The notes under the pieces are model-generated. The model was given only the letters and a program-made list of their open reading frames with translations, did not search any database and had not been told where the DNA came from. Shown here one piece after another: positions 1-5,039 of a stretch of DNA of 5,039 bases. This DNA is from DATGZX01 sp035296965 (GTDB lineage: Bacteria; Planctomycetota; Planctomycetia; Gemmatales; Gemmataceae): the NCBI GenBank assembly GCA_035296965.1, contig DATGZX010000027.1:1-5039 (forward strand), written 5' to 3'. The translations under genes were made by a program, and so were the position numbers. Positions within the stretch are counted from its first letter, which is position 1. The number at the start of each line of letters is the position of its first letter.

Positions 1-351
<351 letters not shown>

Positions 352-360
352 AACCTGTTC

Positions 361-417
361 GTCTGCCGACGGGTAGTTGGCAGACTGCCACCCTCACGCT
401 CGAAGGCATGGGGTGGC
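361..417 (-). other. Two tandem stem-loops in the pre-16S leader
   Basis: Two perfect stems stand side by side just before the mature 16S end. The first pairs GCCACCC (417-411) with GGGTGGC (393-387). It can extend inwards by five more pairs, CATGC with GCGTG including one G-U, leaving a CTTCGA loop and one bulged A. The second pairs GTCTGCC (385-379) with GGCAGAC (367-361) around an 11-base loop and ends about 10 bases before the 16S 5' end. Such hairpins in an rRNA leader usually help order folding and processing of the precursor by endonucleases such as RNase III. The matching 3' side of the large processing stem would lie outside the window, so a direct processing role is inference. Confidence 0.7.
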
Positions 418-424
418 CTATCTT

Positions 425-464
425 GTGAGATCGCTCGGATTCGAACCCGAGACTTCCATCTCAC
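425..464 (-). other. tRNA-like stem-loop in the rRNA leader
   Basis: A 7-bp perfect outer stem, GTGAGAT (464-458) with ATCTCAC (431-425), encloses an inner stem CTCGGGT (451-445) with ATCCGAG (440-434) around a TCGA loop. The inner part contains GGTTCGAATCC, an exact match to the T-arm consensus of tRNA genes (B-box form GGTTCGANTCC). The outer stem has the length of a tRNA acceptor stem. D and anticodon arms are absent, the stems are separated by a 6/2-base internal loop, and no CCA follows. It is therefore not a functional tRNA gene. It may be a tRNA mimic used in leader processing or a decayed tRNA; either is inference. Confidence 0.7.
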
Positions 465-482
465 GACTGGCACGTTCAACCT

Positions 483-496
483 AGTTGTCAAAGACC
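483..496 (-). promoter_or_regulatory. boxA antitermination site of the rRNA leader
   Basis: GGTCTTTGACAACT, read on the minus strand, closely resembles the bacterial rRNA boxA (TGCTCTTTAACA in E. coli; TGTTCTTTGAAAACT-type in Bacillus). In the nascent RNA boxA binds NusB-NusE (S10) and, with Nus and SuhB factors, protects long untranslated rRNA transcripts from Rho termination. It lies about 90 bases after the predicted transcription start and about 130 before mature 16S, the usual place. Confidence 0.8.
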
Positions 497-506
497 GAAT
501 CGCATT

Positions 507-537
507 CCGCCTGAGCGGCGCGCCTTCAGTCCAGGCG
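507..537 (-). promoter_or_regulatory. boxB-like hairpins just before boxA
   Basis: Two short stems directly precede boxA: CGCCT (537-533) with AGGCG (525-521) around a 7-base GGACTGA loop, then CGCC (520-517) with GGCG (511-508) around GCTCA. rRNA leaders often carry a boxB-like stem-loop next to boxA. The assignment rests on position and pairing only, because boxB has no strong sequence consensus in rRNA operons. Confidence 0.45.
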
Positions 538-541
538 ATCG

Positions 542-553
542 GCACCGAAGTGC
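542..553 (-). other. TTCG-tetraloop hairpin in the early leader
   Basis: GCAC-TTCG-GTGC on the minus strand forms a 4-bp stem closed by a UUCG-type tetraloop, an unusually stable RNA fold. It can extend past a bulge by pairing TCG (560-558) with CGA (541-539). It lies about 35 bases after the predicted rRNA transcription start. It has no T-run after it, so it is not a terminator; it probably contributes to leader folding. Confidence 0.5.
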
Positions 554-592
554 AAACCGACTGTCCTCGAAACTTGTAAGGAAAACCTGTCC

Positions 593-621
593 AAGTTACT
601 AGCCCTGCTGCGACCTGTCAA
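593..621 (-). promoter_or_regulatory. rRNA operon promoter (sigma70 type)
   Basis: On the minus strand a perfect -35 hexamer TTGACA (621-616) is followed after 17 bases by TAACTT (598-593). That -10 keeps the most conserved T, A and final T of TATAAT. Transcription would start near 586, giving a leader of about 235 bases that contains boxA in the proper order. No strongly A/T-rich UP element is visible upstream. It is the best promoter candidate seen between the kinase gene and the 16S gene, but the -10 is only 3 of 6 and further upstream promoters cannot be excluded. Confidence 0.65.
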
Positions 622-679
622 CCCGGTGTGCGAACACGATTTCCACTGTTTATGCACATGCGGGGAGCTTCATCTGTGT

Positions 680-706
680 GGAGCGGACGCCCTCGTCCGC
701 TGCTCC
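680..706. repeat. REP-like palindrome, unit 1
   Basis: GGAGC GGACG (680-689) pairs with CGTCC (694-698) and GCTCC (702-706) around a CCCT loop, with three unpaired bases (GCT, 699-701) on one side. This is a compact imperfect palindrome of 27 bases. A second unit of the same design starts six bases later. Short GC-rich palindromes in tandem between genes are typical of REP/BIME-type dispersed repeats, sometimes mobilised by RAYT transposases. The class assignment is inference because only this window is visible. Confidence 0.6.
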
Positions 707-711
707 ATCGT

Positions 712-739
712 GTAGCGACGGGCGCCCTCGCCCGTCTAC
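712..739. repeat. REP-like palindrome, unit 2
   Basis: GACGGGCG (717-724) pairs perfectly with CGCCCGTC (729-736) around the same CCCT loop as unit 1. Flanking GTA (712-714) and TAC (737-739) extend the stem past a two-base GC bulge. The two units share the core pattern of a GC-rich stem, GCCCTCG in the middle, and a stem with a small bulge in the outer part. That argues for a common origin rather than two chance hairpins. Confidence 0.6.
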
Positions 740-788
740 CGAAGCTCTTTCTGAGCACGCAACAGAACGCATCTTCCGCACAACACGG

Positions 789-813
789 GTGCCCTTTCGG
801 CACAAAGCGCTTT
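789..813. other. Small hairpin followed by AAAGCGCTTT palindrome
   Basis: GTGCC (789-793) pairs with GGCAC (799-803) around CTTTC. Immediately after it comes the perfect 10-base palindrome AAAGCGCTTT (804-813). On the minus strand the surrounding TGAAAGCGCTTTGT resembles operators of LacI/CcpA-type regulators (central CG, TGAAA-type arms). No promoter or gene start is seen next to it, so a regulatory role is only a possibility. Confidence 0.3.
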
Positions 814-908
814 CACGCACAGGCAGGCGGAAGACCATTCACTTGATAAAAGATCTTATGGAGGTTCTTGCGAAAAACGCTTAAACCCTTCGAGGAGCTT
901 TGTCCCCG

Positions 909-929
909 AATGAAACCCCGTGGCCGGGG
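909..929 (-). terminator. Weak terminator-like hairpin downstream of the kinase gene
   Basis: On the minus strand CCCCG (929-925) pairs with CGGGG (920-916) around GCCA and is followed by TTTCATT. The stem is strong, but the T-tract is short and interrupted. It lies about 220 bases after the kinase stop and about 290 before the rRNA promoter, where it could end the sigma-kinase transcript. The stretch may instead be a degenerate copy of a GC-rich intergenic repeat. Confidence 0.3.
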
Positions 930-1129
930 CTAAATTACCGTACTGCCAATTCGATGCCGGGTCTGCGACGAGAGTTTCAGAAAAACGACCGGCTAGCCAC
1001 GCACACTGCTCTCGGTGAATTGTTTATACCAGATGAATTTGGGAATTGCAAGCGGGTGTTTACAGGTATTAGTCGCGGAGGATAAGGAAAACTTCTCCAG
1101 GATGCGAGCGGCTTCGGCACTGGTATGGA

Positions 1130-1157
1130 CAATAGTGGAGTCGCGTTGACACTATTG
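1130..1157 (-). other. Inverted repeat spanning the kinase stop codon
   Basis: CAATAGTG and CACTATTG form a perfect 8-bp inverted repeat with a 12-base loop (1138-1149). On the minus strand the first arm contains the last codon (CAA) and the TAG stop of the kinase gene. No T-run follows, so it is not a classical intrinsic terminator. It could protect the mRNA 3' end or affect termination of translation; no function is shown. Confidence 0.5.
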
Positions 1158-4100
1158 CAGCTTTGCGTACTCCGCCTTGGCCTGTTTCAGGATCGGGATA
1201 TCCGGGTCGGCATCCTTCCAGAGTGTGAGGAAATCTTTGTAGGCGGCGAGCGCCCGGACGCGGGCGGCGTCGGCAACCGCTCCCTGCGCGGTTCTCGACT
1301 GCCACACGTTTGCACGAGCTACGCCAAGATGGGCCAACGCTCCCGTCCAACAGTTCCACACGATGCCGCTGTGGTCGAGAATCTTCTGAAACTCGGCAGC
1401 GGCAGCGTTGCCCTGTCCGGCTGCTAAATATGCCTCTCCGCGCACATACGTCGGATAGAGGCAGGAAATATTGTTGACGAACTGAATCTGGCCCAGTTCG
1501 ATGGGGGAAGCAGCTTGCGGGGTATTCAAGGCGGCAGCCGGATTCTTTTGGTCCAGCGCCAATTGCGCCTGAATCGCGGGCAGCCAAAGCGCCTGCATCT
1601 GCGTGTCCAGCGGAAAGCGTTTCCCGAGGTCTTGGGCCAGTGATTCGGCTCGTGCCCTATCGCCTGCCATGGCAAACGCAAGCGCCGCTTCGACTTCGAC
1701 GCCCTGACTCATGGGAACGAATTTCAAAGGTTCTGCCGCCAACTGCCGCGCTTCGGCAAGATTGCCGTAAGCGGCTTGTGCGATCGCAGCATTTTCCTGC
1801 CACATCGCCCCGACTTCCTTGCTGTCCGCTCGTACAGCGGAGTCCGCCGCCCGCTTGGTCAGTTCCCGAGCTTTGCCCAGATGCCCTCTATACGCCTCGG
1901 TGTCGGATGCGAGCGCCAGTCCAAAGTTCTCATATTCGGGCTTGCCCACAAACCACTGCTGCTGTTCCGCCATGGCCACGGCGTCCTCCCCGACGAAAGC
2001 CAGAGCGTAGAGAGCATCGTGTAAAATTACATTATCCAATTTTCGCGACTGGGCCTCGTGGATGATCCGCCGTGCCTCGTCGAAGCTTTGCAAGGCAAGG
2101 GCGTAGTTGGCGAGGTTGTCGTACAGCCCGACGTAATCTGGTGCAAAGCGCACGGCTCGCCTTGCGATCTCCGCGGCTGTCTCATAATGTCCCTGTAAGG
2201 AGAGCACTATGCCCAACCTGTTGTAAGCCGCATCCTCGCGCGGGTAGCTCTCAATCTCCTCCTGATTTATCTGGGCCGCCTTATCCAATTCTCCGGTGAC
2301 ACTCGAATAATAGTCGGAGCTGATCTCCAGCTTTTCCCGCTCGCTGGCATGTTCCCGCAAGTGGAACGCTTTGGTGTAGTACTCGCTGGCCCGCCCTATC
2401 TCGCCCAGACTGGTGTAGTCGGCGCCCACAGCCAAGTAGCCCATAGCAAAATTGGGATCAAGCTCGATGGCACGCTGATCGTAAGCCAGGGCTGCGGCTG
2501 CGCCTTTCTCACTATGGGCCCTGTGGCCGAGGCAGTACGCCTTCAGAGCTTCGAGCGAAGAGGTGGTGGCCGCTGCCAAGGGAACATCAAGTTTGTGCAC
2601 CGTAGCCAGCGATTCGCCGAGTTCGCCCCGCAGCTTGGATGCCGCCTTGCCCAGGACATCCAGTACCTTCTCCTTGGATGCCGCCGTCACCTGCTCCACG
2701 GCCAGCGTATCTCCGCTCTGGCAATTCACCGCCTTCAAGTCCAGGACATATTCGCTGCCTAGACTGCCAATCACTCCGGCAATATAAGCCTTGCTGCCTG
2801 CCCGCTGGCAAAGCTCGCGGGCCACTTCGGGTGTGAGTTTGGTGGCGGCGGGACGGGTCATCAGTTGCAGTGTCCTGGCAGCCTGGCTGTCGGGGAGCAC
2901 ATTCAAGAAAGGCGATTGCCGCAGAGAAATGTTGAGCGCCGTCTTCAGCGTGTCATCAAATATTGCATCGCCTGTGCTGTTGGCGAAATCGGCGAGAACG
3001 ACGGTGTCCTTTTCGGTCAGCTTGTGGGATTGCCGCTGGCGAAGTATGAAACCTATGGCAACGACGGCGGCGATGCCGAGTATGGCAAACGCCGCCCACA
3101 ACTTTCGCCTTGACGCGGCGCTGCGGCCGCCCAGGTGAGCCTGCCTTCCAGCTGCAACGGCCTTCAAATCACCGAGAATCTCTGCCGCTGATTGATAGCG
3201 CGCCTGGCGGTCCTTCTGCAAAGCCTTGCAGACGATGGCTTCGAACCCGTCCGGCAAGTGGGGATTCAGGCGCGTCGGCGAGGCCGGATCGCGATTCAGT
3301 ATGGCGTCAAAAACCACAGCAGCCGTGGTCCCCCCAAAAGCACGCTGCCCGGTCGCCATCTCATACAGCATCGCACCGAAGCTAAACAGATCGGTGCGCA
3401 TATCCACCTCGTCGCCGCGTGCCTGCTCCGGTGACATATAAGCAATGGTCCCGATTACCATGCCCGGGTTGGTCAGCTGCTCCTCTATGCCCTCGTACGT
3501 AAGGCCGGGACCAGTCGCTGTGCTGGGACGCGTGGGGGCCAGTTTCGCCAGTCCGAAGTCCAGGATTTTGGTCTGACCGCGCTGGGTGACAAAAATGTTG
3601 GCCGGCTTTATATCCCGATGAACGATGCCTTGGCTGTGGGCGGCGTCCAAGGCCTCGGCAATTTGAGTGGCGAATTGAAGCAGCCGGTCCTCTGCCAAGG
3701 GGCGGGAGTCGATGGCATGTTTTAGGGTCTGTCCATCCAAATACTCCATGGCCATGAAGGCGCGCCCGCCGTCCTCGCCGATATCGTATATGGTGCAAAT
3801 GTTGGGATGGTTGAGAGAGCTGGCGGCACGAGCCTCGCGCTGGAATCTGACGATTGCAGTTGGATTCGCGGCGAAGGTTTCAGGCAGGAACTTCAGCGCT
3901 ACCCGGCGTCCCAGGCGGGTGTCGCTCGCTTCGTAGACTACGCCCATCCCGCCTCCGCCTAGCTGGCGGACGAGTTGAAAGTGCTGTGCGAAGATCTGCC
4001 CCGCTTCTAAGGCACCGACCACAGTGTGGGGATCTTTGTTCTCGCCATCCGCGCCCAATCTATCCGTTGCAGGCATAAAGCTGGAGCGGACATCTTCGTC

Positions 4101-4244
4101 CGCCAACAGAAGCGACTCCACCTCGGCGCGTAGCTCGGCATCGGAAGAACAGGCCCGGTCGAGGAAGCGGGCACGCTGTTCGGGGACAAGCTGCATGGCC
4201 TGGTGCAGCAGCTCTTTGACGCGATCCCAATGTGCGACGGTCAT
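1152..4244 (-). CDS. Transmembrane Ser/Thr protein kinase with C-terminal TPR sensor region
   Basis: A 1030-residue Hanks-type (PknB-like) kinase that phosphorylates proteins on Ser/Thr. Residues 1-60 form a helical N-terminus usual in this family. The catalytic domain spans about 89-366: glycine loop GGGGMG (96-101), ATP lysine K118 in VALKF, helix C glutamate E137, catalytic loop HRDIKPAN (D211, K213, N216), DFG (229-231), SPE (271-273), D285 and R349. All key residues are present, so it should be active. After basic RSAASRRK a membrane helix (about 382-401) places the kinase inside and residues 402-1030 outside. The outer part begins with a VVLADFANSTGD segment common in these kinases. TPR-like helix pairs follow (clear at about 582-627 and 685-733), probably for ligand or protein binding. 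Five cysteines (479, 508, 571, 928, 965) lie outside. The ATG overlaps the upstream sigma factor stop, with only a distant AGGA, so translation is probably coupled. Length and C-terminus (AEYAKLQ) suit the family. The ligand and target are unknown. Confidence 0.95.
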   Translation of the reverse strand: MTVAHWDRVKELLHQAMQLVPEQRARFLDRACSSDAELRAEVESLLLADEDVRSSFMPATDRLGADGENKDPHTVVGALEAGQIFAQHFQLVRQLGGGGMGVVYEASDTRLGRRVALKFLPETFAANPTAIVRFQREARAASSLNHPNICTIYDIGEDGGRAFMAMEYLDGQTLKHAIDSRPLAEDRLLQFATQIAEALDAAHSQGIVHRDIKPANIFVTQRGQTKILDFGLAKLAPTRPSTATGPGLTYEGIEEQLTNPGMVIGTIAYMSPEQARGDEVDMRTDLFSFGAMLYEMATGQRAFGGTTAAVVFDAILNRDPASPTRLNPHLPDGFEAIVCKALQKDRQARYQSAAEILGDLKAVAAGRQAHLGGRSAASRRKLWAAFAILGIAAVVAIGFILRQRQSHKLTEKDTVVLADFANSTGDAIFDDTLKTALNISLRQSPFLNVLPDSQAARTLQLMTRPAATKLTPEVARELCQRAGSKAYIAGVIGSLGSEYVLDLKAVNCQSGDTLAVEQVTAASKEKVLDVLGKAASKLRGELGESLATVHKLDVPLAAATTSSLEALKAYCLGHRAHSEKGAAAALAYDQRAIELDPNFAMGYLAVGADYTSLGEIGRASEYYTKAFHLREHASEREKLEISSDYYSSVTGELDKAAQINQEEIESYPREDAAYNRLGIVLSLQGHYETAAEIARRAVRFAPDYVGLYDNLANYALALQSFDEARRIIHEAQSRKLDNVILHDALYALAFVGEDAVAMAEQQQWFVGKPEYENFGLALASDTEAYRGHLGKARELTKRAADSAVRADSKEVGAMWQENAAIAQAAYGNLAEARQLAAEPLKFVPMSQGVEVEAALAFAMAGDRARAESLAQDLGKRFPLDTQMQALWLPAIQAQLALDQKNPAAALNTPQAASPIELGQIQFVNNISCLYPTYVRGEAYLAAGQGNAAAAEFQKILDHSGIVWNCWTGALAHLGVARANVWQSRTAQGAVADAARVRALAAYKDFLTLWKDADPDIPILKQAKAEYAKLQ
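4083..4103. repeat. Palindrome inside the kinase gene resembling the intergenic REP-like unit
   Basis: This 21-base stretch has the same outer nine bases (GGAGCGGAC) and the same last seven (CGTCCGC) as 680-700. Only the loop region differs (ATCTT against GCCCT), giving 18 of 21 identical. It lies in the codons for about residues 48-54 of the kinase (ADEDVRS), a linker between the N-terminal helices and the catalytic domain. It may be a repeat copy captured in coding sequence or a chance likeness. Confidence 0.3.
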
Positions 4245-4816
4245 AGCTCGGCTGTCCTGTTCATTTGCCGATGCAGCCAGACGCGGGCGGTGGCCCAGTC
4301 GCGGTCAACGGTGGCGCGCGAGATTTTCAGCACATGGGATATTTCGGGAGCCGACAATCCCCCGAAGAACTTCATTTCTACGATTTTTCCCTGTCGCTGA
4401 TCGATGCGAGAAAGTTCGTCCAGGGCGTCGTTCAGAGCCAGCAGCTCGGCATCTCCGGTAACCGGCAGGGCGGGCAAATCGTCATACTCGATCCTGCACC
4501 CCCCGTCACGTTTGGCCGCGCGACGTTCGCGAGCACAGTCCACCAGGACTTGACGCATAAGCCGGGAGGCCACGGCGATGAAATGAGAGCGGCTCTGCAG
4601 CGCCGCCGGTTGGCCTGCCAGAAGCCGGAGGTAGGCCTCGTGAACCAGGGCGGTGCTCTGCAGGGTGTGATCCGAGCGTTCGGATTGGAGGTGGTAGTGG
4701 GCGAGGCGGCGCAGCTCCTTGTACACCAGCGGTACCAGAGCGGCGAGGGCTTTCTCGTCGCCCTGCGTCCATTGCTGCAATAGCTCGGTGACCTGACCGG
4801 GTTGTTCCTCGGGCAT
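4241..4816 (-). CDS. ECF-type RNA polymerase sigma factor (Sigma70_ECF family)
   Basis: A 191-residue sigma factor of the ECF-like group abundant in Acidobacteriota and Planctomycetota. It directs RNA polymerase to a dedicated set of promoters. Region 2 covers about residues 25-101, with LVYKELRRLA, the typical HTLQSTALVHEAYLRL (50-65), and SHFIAVASRLMRQVLVDCARER for core binding and -10 recognition. Region 4 covers about 124-188, with a helix-turn-helix near 153-181 (GLSAPEISHVLKISRATVDRDW) for -35 contact. The ATG at 4816 is chosen because GAGG lies five bases upstream and a promoter lies just before it. Earlier in-frame ATGs at 4857 and 4924 overlap or precede that promoter. The last four bases overlap the kinase start (ATGA), and no anti-sigma factor gene is next to it. 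Control by phosphorylation through the partner kinase is a reasonable inference, as proposed for other sigma-kinase pairs. The regulon is unknown. Confidence 0.94.
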   Translation of the reverse strand: MPEEQPGQVTELLQQWTQGDEKALAALVPLVYKELRRLAHYHLQSERSDHTLQSTALVHEAYLRLLAGQPAALQSRSHFIAVASRLMRQVLVDCARERRAAKRDGGCRIEYDDLPALPVTGDAELLALNDALDELSRIDQRQGKIVEMKFFGGLSAPEISHVLKISRATVDRDWATARVWLHRQMNRTAEL

Positions 4817-4820
4817 GCAC

Positions 4821-4826
4821 ACCTCA
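4821..4826 (-). promoter_or_regulatory. Ribosome binding site of the sigma factor gene
   Basis: TGAGGT on the minus strand contains GAGG five bases before ATG 4816, a good Shine-Dalgarno. The two earlier in-frame ATGs have no comparable site, so this fixes the start. Confidence 0.75.
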
Positions 4827-4853
4827 GACACCCGCTGCGAATACGGGTAAGCC

Positions 4854-4882
4854 AGCATATTCGAGGACCCGCCGATCGTCAA
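4854..4882 (-). promoter_or_regulatory. Sigma70-type promoter of the sigma factor-kinase operon
   Basis: TTGACG (4882-4877, 5 of 6 matches to the -35 consensus), an exact 17-base spacer, and TATGCT (4859-4854, 4 of 6 including T, A and final T). Transcription would begin near 4847, giving a 5' leader of about 30 bases that contains the Shine-Dalgarno. This suggests housekeeping transcription rather than obvious self-activation. The insertion sequence end lies less than 40 bases upstream of the -35. Confidence 0.65.
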
Positions 4883-4918
4883 ACACCTTCGGCTACGTAT
4901 GTAGATGCTCCAAGATAA

Positions 4919-4969
4919 TGTCACCCCTTAACTGCAACCAGACTTTGTCACCCTAGAGGGATGGTGACA
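4919..4969. repeat. TGTCACCC repeats at the insertion sequence end
   Basis: TGTCACCC occurs directly repeated at 4919-4926 and 4946-4953, and its inverse GGTGACA at 4963-4969. The last two form a 7-bp inverted repeat (TGTCACC / GGTGACA) across the transposase start. A CCCT-AG-AGGG dyad (4951-4960) is nested inside. Repeated motifs at an element end commonly bind transposase and can let it repress its own gene. That role here is inference. Confidence 0.55.
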
Positions 4970-5039
4970 TTGAGTCAGAAAGAGTTCCAACGGGTGAAAG
5001 TGATTGAGAATGCGGTGGCGGGGCGGCTGAGCGTGAGCG
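4961..5039 (+). CDS. Transposase, N-terminal fragment (ISNCY-like), cut by window edge
   Basis: The first 26 codons read MVTLSQKEFQRVKVIENAVA followed by GRLSVS. The pattern SQKE-x-x-R-x-x-V-I-E-x-x-x-x-GRL is the characteristic opening of transposases of the ISNCY type, where it starts an N-terminal helix-turn-helix that binds the element ends. The catalytic DDE domain would lie beyond the window. The start is uncertain: AGAGGG (4955-4960) directly abuts ATG 4961, too close for a normal Shine-Dalgarno. GTG 4964 or, better spaced at nine bases, TTG 4970 (giving M-SQKE) are alternatives. An inverted repeat overlaps the start region and may serve as an operator. The gene is divergent from the sigma factor operon. 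Confidence 0.7.
   Translation, partial: MVTLSQKEFQRVKVIENAVAGRLSVS

Larger units (their letters stand above)
622..1129. other. Intergenic stretch without a convincing gene
   Basis: About 500 bases separate the rRNA promoter from the end of the kinase gene. Short open frames exist on both strands, but they overlap one another, lack ribosome binding sites and do not resemble known proteins. The stretch holds the two CCCT-loop palindromes (680-739), a small hairpin next to a 10-base palindrome (789-813) and a GC-rich terminator-like hairpin (about 909-929). Between about 930 and 1129 I see nothing beyond an open frame that continues the kinase frame after its stop. Confidence 0.6.
4919..5039 (+). 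mobile_element. Left end of an insertion sequence (ISNCY-like), continues past the window
   Basis: The end is inferred from the start of an outward-truncated transposase gene and the TGTCACCC repeats just upstream of it. The boundary must lie between the operon promoter's -35 (4882) and the first repeat (4919); 4919 is a best guess. The right end and any target duplication are outside the window. The element points away from the sigma-kinase operon and leaves its predicted promoter intact. Confidence 0.55.

Noticed and set aside
425..464. A tRNA gene on the minus strand
   Set aside because: Only 40 bases long. It lacks D and anticodon arms, and the T-arm motif is offset so that a normal 5-bp stem with a 7-base loop does not form; no CCA follows.
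628..884. Several overlapping short open frames on both strands
   Set aside because: They cross the palindromic repeats and each other, lack ribosome binding sites and show no protein-like pattern.
900..1085. A 61-codon plus-strand frame
   Set aside because: Non-ATG start without Shine-Dalgarno; no recognised family. It overlaps the terminator-like hairpin.
1069..1587. A 172-codon open frame on the minus strand
   Set aside because: Out-of-frame shadow of the kinase C-terminal region. Composition is rich in Arg, Gly and Pro and there are no recognisable motifs.
3382..3798. A 138-codon open frame on the minus strand inside the kinase domain
   Set aside because: Another frame of the kinase catalytic core, where HRD, DFG and SPE motifs are read correctly in the main frame.
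4743..4766. GGCGA / TCGCC dyad
   Set aside because: Short imperfect pairing within sigma factor codons, expected in GC-rich coding sequence.
4265..4783. A 172-codon open frame on the plus strand
   Set aside because: Antisense to the sigma factor gene, whose conserved domains are clear. The frame is open because of the GC-rich codon use opposite it.
4817..4924. Longer sigma factor starting at 4924 or 4857
   Set aside because: The extra residues have no family resemblance. The extension overlaps the promoter (4882-4854) and insertion sequence repeats, and only ATG 4816 has a good Shine-Dalgarno.

Overview
The window looks chromosomal and most likely comes from a member of the Acidobacteriota (Terriglobia-like). 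Two things point there. One is the style of the 5' part of the 16S rRNA gene. The other is the pairing of a 'Sigma70_ECF' type sigma factor with a very large membrane Ser/Thr kinase carrying TPR repeats, a gene pair greatly expanded in that phylum. The phylum call is inference from recognition, not from a database search.

Layout, with nearly everything on the minus strand. The right edge (about 4919-5039) is the left end of an insertion sequence, with the first codons of an ISNCY-like transposase on the plus strand. It diverges from a two-gene operon read leftwards: a sigma70-type promoter (4882-4854), a Shine-Dalgarno (4826-4821), an ECF-type sigma factor (4816-4241), and a 1030-residue transmembrane Ser/Thr protein kinase (4244-1152). 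The kinase start overlaps the sigma factor stop by 4 bases (ATGA). A 28-base inverted repeat sits across the kinase stop codon.

From about 1130 down to 622 there is no convincing gene. This stretch holds a weak terminator-like hairpin (about 909-929), an isolated AAAGCGCTTT palindrome beside a small hairpin (789-813), and two adjacent palindromes with CCCT loops (680-739) that resemble REP-type repeats.

From 621 down to 1 lies the start of an rRNA operon, also on the minus strand. It has a consensus -35 (TTGACA) with a 17-base spacer, then a leader of about 235 bases packed with hairpins, including a boxA antitermination site and a tRNA-mimicking stem-loop. The mature 16S rRNA starts at about 351 and is cut by the window edge after about 350 bases (E. 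coli numbering about 1-353).

Functionally, the sigma factor and kinase probably form one signalling unit, with an extracytoplasmic TPR sensor, a cytoplasmic kinase and a transcription factor co-produced by translational coupling. The rRNA operon is a separate unit with its own promoter. I see no clearly new biological system. The most interesting items are the tRNA-like leader hairpin, the REP-like palindromes (one with a close look-alike inside the kinase gene), and the insertion sequence end immediately upstream of the signalling operon.
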